Positions 32,261 through 42,518 of a DNA stretch of 64,000 bases are shown here, piece after piece (within the stretch, counting starts at the first letter, position 1; each line of letters starts with the position of its first letter). The stretch comes from Riptortus pedestris. Taxonomy: Eukaryota; Arthropoda; Insecta; Hemiptera; Alydidae. The notes under the pieces were generated by a model, which saw only the letters and a program-made list of their open reading frames with translations, searched no databases and had not been told where the DNA came from. The stretch is from positions 139,511,001-139,575,000 of the forward strand of contig CM032232.1 in the NCBI GenBank assembly GCA_019009955.1. Direction: 5' to 3'. The position numbers and the translations under genes are program-made.

Positions 32261-33451
32261 GCGTATTACACTACTTGAAACATAACAACATTTTCAAAAA
32301 AAAATATAATGTAGGGCAGTACTGAAAATATTTCCAGAAATGAGCATACTTACGTAAATATAATAATGTTTTATGTTAAATTAAAATTAAATTATTGTAT
32401 GAATAAATAAAAATAAATTATATAACTATAAATGTTATTATAATAATAATGTATAAAGAAATTAATTGACATAATATTTGCTAAATAGTTTATAGAACCA
32501 CCATAAAACTATTTGACGCATCCTATCATGTTAAGCTAGCATTTAATAAAAACACACAAAAAAGAAACCATTCTATTTCATCTCTATAGAGTATCGTGAC
32601 TACTAGTCGTATAGTTTTACCCTATGGCATTGATATTTCATCTGATTTCTATAACTGTATAGCTTCAAAAAATATAAAATAATTTTATTTCCTTGATTAA
32701 CTTAAATTTAAAAGACTTTAATTTATTTGTTTGCGACTGAATAAATCTTATTCCGTATAGAATGTGGAACTCCGGTTCAGCTGGGTATTAGTTTGGGCCT
32801 AGAGGTCCTTGTGGAAATTGAGAAAATCTAATTGAGCGGAAGGATCAAAGGATTATAATTAGGTTAGTGTGATCGGTGGGCATTATCCTACATCAAAGGC
32901 CCCACTTGGGGCAGGAAGGACCCTCTCCTTTTGTCTAAAAAATATAAACAATTCTTGATATTTCATTCTGGCCATAACATGTTTCACGTTGTTAGGTTAT
33001 TGTGAAAATCAACAAAACTAGGAGTTGAAGTTACAATTATGAATGTGTAGAACAATTGTGGGAACAATATTCTGATTAAATAAATTAATCATATAAATTT
33101 CTTTGAAGAGACGATAAATAACGCATTTATTTACAATTCACAATTCTCCCCTTCTCTAGGCTCCCGAAGCCTCGTCCGATTTTTGTCTTCGGGAACTTGG
33201 TCTTAAATATCACTCATAAAAAGTTAAAATATCGAGAACTCTTCTATAAGATTGTAAAAATCTAGACATTTAATTTTACGTTTTATTATGTACGAGTGTT
33301 TCATTTCATATTTATTTTAAGCACCAGACTATATGGTAATCGTGTTAAATCGTCCCCCCCATATATCGATCACTGTCGAGATATTTCAACTAGCGATCAA
33401 CACAACGTTAGCGTACGCATTGTGTGTGGTTTATAAGTACGTTTCTTGTGA
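32261..33451. other. Unclassified spacer
   Basis: AT-rich; about 32760-32930 is more balanced but has no open frame of note. A weak HINE-like trace (CTCCCCTTCTCTAGGCTCCC) occurs near 33147. Confidence 0.35.
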
Positions 33452-33560
33452 TACTCCTAAAGGAAGTCAGCTATTGGGGTTGTACTCGACTCGATTTTCG
33501 AATAATTTCCTTCATTGTCCATCGATCGTATCCAGAAAATGACGAAAATGAGGTCCGTTC

Positions 33561-33633
<73 letters not shown>

Positions 33634-33950
33634 TGTTAACGCTCTAGCGGTCGCAATTTTTGTTTGATCGTTACCAATCTCAATATTTAAACGTTGTATG
33701 CAAAGAGACAGATCAAGTTCGTTAACGGCTAAAATCGGAGGAGGAGGGGAGGGGGTTTAGAGGGGGGGATTTTCGAAAATTCGAAATATCTCCGTTACTA
33801 TAAGTCGGATCAAAAAGGTGTATAGAAACAATCTTGTTGCAAATTAAATTTGCTATAAATCTTGTCGTATACATTTATTCTCTATCTTGAATATTAACTG
33901 AGATATTTACATTTTTCTTAAATGTGGGCCGATTATATGAATGAATTATT
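33452..33950 (+). mobile_element. HINE-like element, both ends eroded
   Basis: CTAAAGGAAGTCAGCTATTG (half of the 5' palindrome), the left block, a TA tract at 33567-33630, GTCTGTTAACGCTCTAGCGG, a G-rich run at 33740-33768, the AT-rich block and the start of an alpha module (AAATGTGGGCCGAT). The 3' end is replaced by unrelated sequence leading into another TA tract at about 33988-34030. Confidence 0.8.
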
Positions 33951-33985
33951 ACGTTTCTGGCACTATGGCTCAAAAACATACCTTC

Positions 33986-34041
<56 letters not shown>

Positions 34042-34239
34042 CCTATGCGATATGTATGTATGTATATATACTCTAGAATAATTTGTTTACAACGAACTTC
34101 ATAAAATGAAATGCATGTAAATTCGTAGAACGGCTGGCGTCTTCAAATAAGATTTGACGCTCTTGACTCAGAATTTTTATTTCATCTATACCACTGTCAA
34201 TATTTAATATTTTCATTCAACACTAATGATCATATCAGT

Positions 34240-34423
34240 TAATTCCTGAAAACGGTCGTGGAATAGGGGGATTTAAGGGGGGGGGTGATTCGAATCGAAG
34301 AATGATATGGAACCATAAATCTCTAAAATTGATATAGATCATAAATTTTGTTGATGATTTTTATGACGAATATTTTGTAGTTTTTTCGAATAATTGAAAC
34401 ATTTTGAAAGTACTCCGCTGCTG
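34240..34423 (+). mobile_element. Old HINE internal fragment
   Basis: TTCCTGAAAACGGTCGTGG, GGGGGATTTAAGGGGGGG and GATTCGAATCGAAG echo the G-rich and following blocks at low identity. Confidence 0.45.
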
Positions 34424-34439
34424 AAAATGTGGTCCAATC

Positions 34440-34507
<68 letters not shown>

Positions 34508-35132
34508 CTGTTAACGCTCTAGCGTCGCAATTTTTGTTTGATCGTTACGAAACTCGATATTTAACCGTTTTATGTAAAAAGGCAGATCAAGTTCGTTAAT
34601 GGCTGAAATCGGACTAGAGAGGGGGGGGGTTTAGAGGGGGAATTTTTGAAAATTCAAAATATCTCCGTTATCATGCATTGGATCGAAAAATACTATAGAA
34701 CCAATCTTATTGCAAATTAAATTTACTATAAATATTGGTATATACCTTTATTCTCTATCTTGAATATTAACCGAGATAATAGCATTTATATGAAGTCTGG
34801 GGTCGGGTATAGTTCGGATTAGTTTGGCCGTTTCCGTAACTGTTCGGCTCAAGTAACCTTATCTTACCTTCGTTACTTTGTGAGATTTATGCAAATACGT
34901 TCTGCCCCCCCTTCTTTAGTTCTTGGACTACTAAAATTTGAGTTATTAAAATATAAATTATTCTTACAATTCAGAAGCCATTTAAGTTGAGAATTTATTT
35001 TAATTAACTGAAAGATTTCTCATTACCGTTTGTATTTAATCACGGTGGTATTGTGTTACCTGTATGCAGATTTCTCTTTTGGAAAACTTCACATGGGAAA
35101 TCTGCTTAGATTACGCAGCCCCTGGACTTTTT
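34424..35132 (+). mobile_element. HINE-like element, 5' truncated, chimeric 3' module
   Basis: It starts at GAAAATGTGGTCCAATCAAA, then TA tract 34445-34502, TGTCTGTTAACGCTCTAGCG, G-run near 34620-34629, AT-rich block and a short alpha-like piece (GTTTGGCCGTTTCCGTAAC). It then changes to the end of the long form (TTCTGCCCCCCCTTC, AAAGATTTCTCATTACCG). It ends GGGAAATCTGCTTAG, ACGCAGCCCC and GGAC plus T-run; the second hairpin arm is deleted. Confidence 0.8.
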
Positions 35133-35136
35133 TGAT

Positions 35137-35379
35137 TTATGTCTCTCCGGAATAATGCTTAACGCTAGAATAGCTTCTCTTGTTCCTTTTTAGGATCGGA
35201 ATCCAATTTCCAAATTCTTCGTCGACGTAGTGTCCAATTTTATCCCTTAGCCTACTTGTAATTATCTTTAATAATATTTCAGAGGCATGCCAAAGAAGAG
35301 AAATAGCCCTGTAATTTCTGCTGTTCATTGTGCTACATTTTTTATTATGTTCTTCGATACGTATGCCTATGTTAGTCAT
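35137..35379 (-). pseudogene. LINE reverse transcriptase fragment
   Basis: The minus frame contains STMNSRNYRAISLL, then WHASEILLKIITSRLRDKIG and HYVDEEFGNW, matching the early palm region of non-LTR reverse transcriptases (NYRpISLL..xxKILxKII..RL...). The catalytic FADD region is absent. The fragment sits between two HINEs, whose T-run and left end abut it on either side. Confidence 0.65.
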
Positions 35380-35394
35380 CCATTAGCAGATTTC

Positions 35395-36656
35395 GGGTCT
35401 TTTTTACTTTACGGCCGCAAATCTATTTTTATATGAACACATGATTCTTTTCACACTGAAATCATTACCTGTACTAACGTGATTTATTTCCCAAACCCAA
35501 AAAAAGGTCTTATAACCTCTACATTCTAATCAAAACAAACCAAAATAGATTATTAATTCAATATGTTTATTAAAAAATAACAAATATGTAACACAGGCAC
35601 TTTTTTTATTTTATTTTCAGATTTCTGGGGACCAGTACTCTCTAATATGGTTTATTATTGATTAAAAATAATCTTCATTCTCATATCTTCTACGCCAAAT
35701 AAATTCACACAAATAAGAATCAATCATACTTCTGTGGGTGCCACATTCACGTTTATTTCTACGTTTTAAACTTGACCACAGAGATTCCACTCTTTGGGTA
35801 TGAACACCAGTGGTGATATCCACGAAATTTTTGGAATAGTCTACGGTGAAACGTTTATACCTCATTCCTCGGACTTTTCTGAGGCCTTTATAAGACTTCC
35901 AACAATCTGAATATATGGTAGTTCCTGGAAGAACTGAAGCTTTTATACATGCAGTCAACATTTCAGCAGTTCTATTAGGGACAGCATACAAGAAACACTC
36001 CCGTGTTTCCCTACAGACTCCTCCATACACCCACTGATGAGGATAACTTCTTCCAACGTTGTATTTCCTTCTTGTGAAACATGTTTCATCTATTTCTACT
36101 GTCAAACCTTCTCCTCCGATTAACACTGGATTATTTAAAATGTCATTAGCACAAACCTCCCGGAGCATATTCTTCCAATCCGTCGCAGTTCTTGAGCTTA
36201 TTCCTAGTTCCTTACAACAAAATTTTTCGGTTGTATATTCATTAGCCCAAGCATAATTGAATAATAAACTTTTTGTTAATGTTAAATGTGTCTTTTCAAA
36301 CCATGTTCCACTAAAAACACTTACATTATTGCGGAATTGTGATCGATGGCATCTCCAACGAGGACAATTTCCTTTTCGTTCATATAATTTCATTTCATGT
36401 CCTTGTGGGCATTTCCTTTCCTTGTGTAGGATTCCAAATCGCTGATAAACACGTATCACTGGATTTTCATCATGAAATACGTGTGCTAGTTTGATCAAAT
36501 TTATTTTTATTCCGGAAAGAAAGCAAACGACGAATCTATAACCTGAACCGTGTATAACTGAATTTAGAACGGTTACTGTAGTAGTAACACGTGATATCAA
36601 CAGAATCATGTGTTTCTATTCAAATTTTATTTGCGGCCGTGAAGTAAAAAAGTCCC
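35395..36656 (-). mobile_element. Merlin DNA transposon, complete, 1262 bp
   Basis: Terminal inverted repeats of 28 bp at 35395-35422 and 36629-36656 agree in 26 positions; both begin GGG and contain CTTTTTTACTT and ACGGCCGCAAAT. An 8-bp direct repeat CAGATTTC at 35387-35394 and 36657-36664 is the target-site duplication; 8-9 bp is typical for Merlin. The enclosed transposase frame is uninterrupted. The high TIR identity and intact frame suggest a fairly young insertion. Confidence 0.95.
35662..36609 (-). CDS. Merlin transposase (ISXO2/IS1595-like DDE)
   Basis: 315-residue protein, the only intact long gene in the window. A zinc-ribbon-like C67, H71, C82, C87 set (KCPQGHEMK, NCPRWRC) precedes the catalytic core. 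VEIDETCFTRRKYNVGR holds D174, TIYSDCWKSYKGL holds D235, and THRS follows VESLWSSLKRRNKR with E275, giving the acidic triad of the IS1595-related fold used by Merlin elements. HQWVYGGVCRETRECF (191-206) is the strand region typical of the family. It is expected to act in the nucleus, binding the flanking 28-bp TIRs and cutting and pasting the element. The start is the first ATG after an in-frame TAG, 20 nt inside the TIR. Function is inferred; activity is untested. Confidence 0.93.
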   Translation of the reverse strand: MILLISRVTTTVTVLNSVIHGSGYRFVVCFLSGIKINLIKLAHVFHDENPVIRVYQRFGILHKERKCPQGHEMKLYERKGNCPRWRCHRSQFRNNVSVFSGTWFEKTHLTLTKSLLFNYAWANEYTTEKFCCKELGISSRTATDWKNMLREVCANDILNNPVLIGGEGLTVEIDETCFTRRKYNVGRSYPHQWVYGGVCRETRECFLYAVPNRTAEMLTACIKASVLPGTTIYSDCWKSYKGLRKVRGMRYKRFTVDYSKNFVDITTGVHTQRVESLWSSLKRRNKRECGTHRSMIDSYLCEFIWRRRYENEDYF

Positions 36657-36720
36657 CAGATTTCTTTAAGGAAAGTCAGCTATTGAGGTTGTGCCCTTAA
36701 ATATCTTCAAATGTCTTTCT

Positions 36721-37054
36721 ATGGACCTTTTATCCTCGGCGAGCGCTAGGTGTAATCCGGACTGAGGGATATGTGAGTGTAGTTCGGAGTGAGAGAGAGT
36801 ACTAGAGGAGCCCCTCCCAATTAACACTGACTCGTCCCCACTCCAGTACTAAAGGGTCCTTCTCTCTTCTTGACGGCCTGCCTCTTCCCATTTACTCACG
36901 AAAGCCTCATTCAAAACAACCTTCCGACTTTTTATTCCGATCTCTAATTAGCCTAGGATGGCCCTTATTTCGGAACATCAATCATTGTTACCTAGTTGTA
37001 GAAGGTCAAGTATGACGTCATATGCTGCAGTTTATGTAACATGTTATCTTTATT
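36721..37054. other. Unclassified balanced-composition spacer
   Basis: No frame or repeat end recognised, although GC content is higher than in the surroundings. Confidence 0.35.
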
Positions 37055-37354
37055 AACAGATTTCCTCAGCTATTGAGATTATGATTCGATTTTCGAAACA
37101 TTTCTTCAAATCTCCAACGATCATACCCAGGAGATGATGGAAAGGAGGTCCGTACAACGTTTTATAAACTTACCTGTTACCGGTGGCAATTTTCGAATGT
37201 TTTATTGTAAAACTAAATATCAAGTTCGTTATTCGCTGAAATCGAATCCACGAGAGAGTGGCGTTTAGAGGAGGGAACTTACAACAATTCAAAATAACTC
37301 CGTTCATATGAGACGGATCAAAACGTATAGAATTATTCTTATTCCTAATTTAAT

Positions 37355-39281
37355 CTTATATATAAAAATGAATGTTTGTATGTATGTCCTTTATAGACTC
37401 GTAAACGGCTGAACCGAATTTTATGAAACTTGGTATGTATATTACTACTAACTCAGGCTAGGTTTCTGGCTATATTAGTATTCTCTGAGACAAACAGGAG
37501 TGGGGGTTATAAGGGAGGCCTGAAATTAAAAATAGCGATATTTCGTCTCCTATTGGTTTTTCGGCAAATATGCACATAACAAAAGTTTTTTATTTAGAGT
37601 AACTTTTGCAATATACCCTTTTGTCGTATACCGAAGTATAAATGAGTTATACGCTAAAAACTATAGTGAGAGTCAACAATTTTATACGGCACAAAAGACT
37701 CAACCGAACTAAACGAAACTCCGTATGTGATTTGGCATTAACGCGTCCCTGATTATAAGCTGTATTAACATTTGGAGGTACAAACAGGAGTGGGGTTGTA
37801 AGGGAGGTCTTAAAATAAAAATCGCCATAATTCGTTTCCTATTGGTTTTTCGGTAATTATGCACATAACAAAAGTTGTTTATTTTGTTATTTAAAGTAAC
37901 TTTTGATATATGCACTTTTTCCGTATAACGAAGTATAAATGATGTATACACAAAAAACTATATAAGGGTCAACAATGTAATGGAACTTGAAAGCCTAATC
38001 GAAGTCAACGAAACTCCGTATTTTTGACAATAAGCACCATTACCATTCTTAGGAACGAACAGGAGTGGGGGTTGTTAGGGAGGCATGAAATGAAAAATTG
38101 TCAAATTTCGTTTCCTAATGTTTTCTTGGGGAACGTGTGCAAGGCAAAAGTTGTGTAATTTGATAAATGTATGCTGCGATTCTAGTCTTTTTGTGAATGT
38201 TTTGGCTGTGAGCGTGTGTGTGTGTGTGTGTGTGTGTGTGCTTGTATGTTTGCTGAGCTCTTTATAAACTCTTTGAATATATGTAAAGTAAATATTTCAT
38301 CGTTTCTCTTTGTCTAGCAAAACTGAAGGTTTTTCCCCCTTCCCGCCATAATGCAATTCATGACTTACGTTGTTCAGTAACTCATATTGAGTATGCAACT
38401 CCGCTGATACACGAGTTTTATATCTGATCTAAATCTAAATTATTTTAAATTCATTTTAGATACATATTCCATTTTATTCAACAATTTATATATTTTATTA
38501 TATCTTGTTTAACATTTGTTGTTTTGAATCTATATTATGTTTGTCAATTTGTTGTGTTGGATTTCCATTTATTGTTTGATTTCTACTTATTGTTCAATTT
38601 CTATTATTTGAGTTCCATTTTTGTTTTCTATTTCTGTTTTGCGTTCCATTTCTGTTTTTGTTTTTCCATTTCTGTTTTTATGTTTCATTTCTGTTTTTGT
38701 TTCCCATTTTGGTTTTGTGTTCCATTTCTGTTTTTGTTCTATTTCTGTTTTTGTGTTCCATTTCTTCTTTTTTTGTTTCCCATTTTGGTTTTATATTCCA
38801 TTTCTGTATTTTGTTTTTGTGTTCCATTTCTGTTTTTGTTTTTCCATTTTGTTTTTGTGTTCCATTTCTGTTTTTGGTTTTCCATTTAGTTTTTGATTTC
38901 CATTTCTGTGTTTTGTTTTTCCATTTGGTATTGTGATCCATTCCAGCCCTGTTTTTCGTATCAATTCTGTTTGTCTGTTTCTGTTTTTTGTTCCATTCCT
39001 GTTTTTGTGTTCCATTTCTGTTTCGTGTTACTTTTCTATTTTTCATGTTATGATTCTGTTATGTTGTTTTATGTTCGTTTAAATTAATTTTGTTTCTTTT
39101 TTTTCTTTTTTTTTTTTTTTTTTTTTTTTTTCAATTTTATACAGGGTTTTTTTCCTGAGCAACATCGCCACAGCGAAATAAATAAACCGCCACCAAATAA
39201 ATAAATAAATAAATAAATACATCTTTATCAAAATTTAGTATTTTAGTTGGTGGCGTAGCAACGCGCGTAGGGTACTGCTAG
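37355..39281 (+). mobile_element. Canonical non-autonomous Helitron (1927 bp)
   Basis: 5' TC (TCTTATATATAAAAATGAAT) preceded by A; 3' GGGTACTGCTAG followed by T, with short GC-rich complementary runs upstream (GCGTAG, CGCGCG). The split HINE gives an independent check of both boundaries. Inside are about three tandem units (AACAGGAGTGGGG near 37494, 37794 and 38059), a GT microsatellite (38214-38240) and a T-rich minisatellite. There is no Rep/helicase frame. Minus-strand and plus-strand frames at 38524-39046 are minisatellite translations. Confidence 0.9.
38560..39131 (+). repeat. T-rich minisatellite (CCATTTCTGTTTTTG-like)
   Basis: A short unit around GTTCCATTTCTGTTTTTGT repeats about 20 times with variable spacing to 39040, then decays into a T-run ending near 39131. 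It lies wholly within the Helitron. Confidence 0.85.
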
Positions 39282-39430
39282 TTGTCTATAAATGTTGTTC
39301 TGTACATTGTTTCTCTATTTTGAGTATTTACTGAGATATTTGCATTTTGTTGTTTCAGCTCTAACTTTACGGATTTACATTCAGCCTTCAGTAAATCACC
39401 ACTTTCAGTCGCACGTTACTAAAAAACAAT

Positions 39431-39483
39431 TGTATTCAAATGTCCATCGAACCTGCTCAGGAAAAACACAAAAATGACGTTCT

Positions 39484-39526
<43 letters not shown>
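39431..39526 (+). mobile_element. HINE left-block fragment ending in a TA tract
   Basis: TTCAAATGTCCATCGAACCT, GCTCAGGAAAAACACAAAAA and TGACGTTC lead to (TA)n at 39486-39526. The right part is missing. A (GA)n run follows at 39617-39645. Confidence 0.6.
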
Positions 39527-39535
<9 letters not shown>

Positions 39536-39614
39536 ATGGAAGGGAGTTTATTAGCCCCACGTCCCGTACAATAATTAGTACATAACGTATGCGTGATACA
39601 TAACATATTTTTTT

Positions 39615-39645
<31 letters not shown>

Positions 39646-39692
39646 AAATAAAAAAAACAAATTTTGGACTCAATGGTGAATAATTAATTAAT

Positions 39693-39904
39693 TTAACTGT
39701 ATTTCAGATTCAAATAATTCAGGAAGTCATACATTTCTTCAGCAAACTGTTTTAATGGTTTATTATGTTTATAAAATAATAGTTTTTCCTCAACAGGCCA
39801 ATTTTCTTGTCGGCATTTTAGTTGGGTTTTAAAGTTTTCTCTTTGGTCTGTTAGTAGTCTACAGTCATAGAGCAAGTGTCTATGTCTGTTCAGCAGTAAA
39901 GTCG

Positions 39905-39905
<1 letters not shown>
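39693..39905 (-). pseudogene. LINE C-terminal fragment, 5' truncated in a TA tract
   Basis: The minus frame reads RHLLYDCRLLTDQRENFKTQ, then EEKLLFYKHNKPLKQF and AEEMYDFLNYLN before its stop. It is a paralogue of 7738-8030. The 5' side stops abruptly at (TA)n (39906-39945), as 8729-8953 also does. Confidence 0.65.
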
Positions 39906-39939
<34 letters not shown>

Positions 39940-40056
39940 TATATGTTTGTTAATTGCATAGTTGTATGTCTTATTTCCACTTAACTAACTAACAGTTTTT
40001 GTTCTACTCACAGCCATCAATTTCATTTAAAAAGATTCTTTATGAAATATATTATA

Positions 40057-40310
40057 TGAGGGGATCAGAATAATAGTGGCCTAACCCAAAAAAGTAAGAT
40101 TTGTGTAAAACCAAGTTGGTTAAGCCACTGTATATTTTTCAAATACCTCCAAAACTGTTAGTTAAAAACAAACTGCTGCTGCCATCTAGTGAAAAAAAAC
40201 TTAGAATGTGACTTGGGCCACTAATATTTCACATTATTCAGCAACAGATGCTATGGTAAGTCAAATAAGCAAAATTTGAAGGTTGGGCCTCTATAATACT
40301 GAGCGCCTCA
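40057..40310. mobile_element. Mariner-like MITE, 254 bp
   Basis: Imperfect terminal inverted repeats: TGAGGGGATCAGAATAATAG at the left, and the reverse complement of the right end reads TGAGGCGCTCAGTATTATAG. About 30 bp pair with six mismatches. TA flanks both sides, and the sequence around it is ATTATA...TATAAT. A TA target and short TIRs indicate a Tc1/mariner-type non-autonomous element. There is no coding frame. Confidence 0.75.
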
Positions 40311-40554
40311 TATAATAAATTCCTCTTTATAGCTATAATTGGCTAAAACATTTTTAGTACGTCGTTTAAATCAATTGTCTAATATTGGGTTTAGCAGAGT
40401 TAATTCATTGTCAAATAAAGTTAATTTAATATCATTTAGACTAATCATAAATTAAAAGAGTGGAATTGCCGGTTGCAGATAGGCCTAAGTAATTATGGTT
40501 TAAACTGAAGTAGGTTAATTTACTATAATAGAAATTTTAAAAGAATTATCAAAT

Positions 40555-40795
40555 ATTTCTGTCAATATTTTAGATATAGAGAAATATATGTAATTCCATT
40601 AGCAGGAAATTAATGTACAATAAGATTCGTTCTATACAATGTTTTGATTTGGCTTATAATAACGTAGATATGCTAATTTTTATTAATTACACCTTTAATT
40701 TCCTCATCATCCCCACACACGTGGTTTCAAAACAAACTTAATAGGTACAACCTCAATACCTGATTTTCATTATGGGAAATCAACTAAAATCTGTT
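40555..40795 (-). mobile_element. Old HINE fragment
   Basis: TACAATAAGATTCGTTCTAT, GATTTGGCTTATAATAACG, and CCTCAATACCTGATTTTCAT with GGGAAATCAACT are the AT-rich block and the left end. The TA and G-rich core is deleted. Confidence 0.6.
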
Positions 40796-41106
40796 TTGTA
40801 GGTTTTTGGAAGAAGAAAGCCTTTTTTTTTTTTTTTCTCTCTTTTAAAACATTATAAATGTTATGGAAATATGTAAGTTAATTTTCAAACAAGGGACGAG
40901 GGCATTCAAAAAAATATTACAGTAGGGTTATAAGAGGAAATCTAGAATATAATTTTGTGCTAGAGACACGGGCAAAAGTGGAATAAGAAGAAGTGGGGGG
41001 CAATTTGAAAGAAAAGTTGGGATTTGTTACTAAAAAGCGACGTTTGCTTAAGTGGGAGAGAGAACAGATGGCGCTCTGTTTATATTGTCCATGTCTTCTT
41101 CCTTCA

Positions 41107-41195
41107 TCTCTCACTCTCTCTCTCTCTCACGCTTTCTCTCTCTCTCTCTCACACACGCTCTCTCTCTCTCTCACGCTCTCTCTTCTCTCTCTCTC

Positions 41196-41292
<97 letters not shown>

Positions 41293-41327
41293 TCCGGTCT
41301 CTCCCGCTCTCTCTCGCGCTCTCTCGG

Positions 41328-41411
<84 letters not shown>
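41107..41411. repeat. Long (CT)n microsatellite block
   Basis: About 300 bp of nearly continuous CT repeat is broken by CACGCT, CCCTCCCTCC and CGCTCTCTCGGTCTCTG interruptions. It generates long spurious Ser-Leu and Arg-Glu frames in five reading frames. Confidence 0.98.
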
Positions 41412-41413
<2 letters not shown>

Positions 41414-41607
41414 CCTTCTATCTCTGTATGCCTGTATAGATCAATTCCAACAATCCCCGTCACCATTGTCACAGGATGAATTTATGAGACTTTGTGTATC
41501 TTTATTTTCCTATTAAATATGGCATCAATAGCTCATAGGGAAATTTGCTAATTTACCAGATTTAGATCGTTCATCAGACGTATTTGTTGCCCCGAAAAAT
41601 AGATACT

Positions 41608-41610
<3 letters not shown>

Positions 41611-41669
<59 letters not shown>

Positions 41670-41670
41670 T
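41611..41670. repeat. Compound (CT)n(TA)n microsatellite
   Basis: About 17 CT repeats followed directly by about 11 TA repeats. Confidence 0.95.
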
Positions 41671-41760
41671 TATACTCTATTTATTGTAACATTGTAGTCA
41701 TATATTTGCCTATTGGATTTTCTATCAACATACCATAGGGAAATCTGCTATTTAATCTTT

Positions 41761-41994
41761 GAATGAATCTGAGCTGAGGAGGTAGATTTTGCAGTGTTGG
41801 AGAGAACTGACTTGACTTTTCAGTCAGAGAAGTAGGATTTGGATGTTGGGGGGGGGAGTTCATTCCCCCGAGTTCTTCACCCTCAATTAATTTTCAATCC
41901 TCTAGCTCCAAATAGACTTAGTTTTAATTAGCTATTTCCCGAAAGCTTTTTCTTGTATTTCTTTTCCCAGGGAAACAGGGACGGCTGGCTCCTT
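41761..41994. repeat. Unclassified dispersed 234-bp repeat, copy 1
   Basis: From AATCTGAGCTGAGGAGG to GGCTGGCTCCTT it matches 50361-50592 almost base for base; differences are confined to a few substitutions, a 4-6 bp indel and the G-run length. The flanks differ. No terminal inverted repeats, box A/B or poly-A tail were recognised, so the class is unknown. Confidence 0.85.
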
Positions 41995-42518
41995 GGAAGG
42001 TTATCCTTGCCGCATTTTTGTTGGATTTAAGATTCCATTATTTAAAAAATACTTAAATACACAATAGGAACTAACCTACGTAAATATTACCAAACGAACC
42101 AGGAGCCAAACTTGAACTTAACAACAATGGATGCCTGATGTTAGTAAAAATAGCACAGAATACACGAGTTTGCAGACCATAGGTCTTGTTCATACCAATT
42201 TTCTATATGGCCGGATATAAGACATAAATTAATGGAGTAGTGCTAAGCAGATAAACCAGAGATTGCAGGAATAATCTTGTTATTTTCGCGAAAGTCAAAT
42301 CAAAATAACATCGCTGCAGAATATTAGCAGATTCATCATAACGTGAATAAAATAAGCTATTGAAATTGCACTAAAATACCAATTTTCCTATTGAAAAATA
42401 TTAGGTTTTTTCAAGTTCTTTGGATTTCCCTAATCCAATATATTAGATAACAAAATTGCATAGAACATACATTTTTGTGATAAGCTAAAAGCTTTATTTC
42501 AATTTTCCCATTACCTAA

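Larger units (their letters stand above)
35385..36720 (+). mobile_element. HINE 5' fragment split by a Merlin transposon
   Basis: AGCAGATTTC (35385-35394) and, after the Merlin insertion, TTTAAGGAAAGTCAGCTATT, GAGGTTGTGCCC and ATCTTCAAATGTC form a collinear HINE left end. It fades out after about 36720. The insertion lies inside the 5' palindrome. Confidence 0.8.
37055..39430 (+). mobile_element. Old HINE split by a Helitron
   Basis: Left part 37055-37354: ACAGATTTCCTCAGCTATTG, TACCCAGGAGATGATGG, almost no TA tract, TTACCGGTGGCAATTTT, a weak G-run and ATTCTTATTCCTAATTTAA. Right part 39282-39430: TTGTCTATAAATGTTGTTCT, TTTGAGTATTTACTGAG, ATATTTGCATTTTGT and a long-form start (TTCAGCCTTCAGTAAATC). 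The two parts are collinear once the Helitron is removed. Confidence 0.8.

Noticed and set aside
38524..39087. Phe/Cys-rich frames of 60-120 codons on both strands
   Set aside because: They come from the T-rich minisatellite in the Helitron.
40993..41516. Overlapping 107-154 codon Ser/Leu and Arg/Glu frames
   Set aside because: Direct translation of the (CT)n block in several frames; composition is purely repeat-driven.
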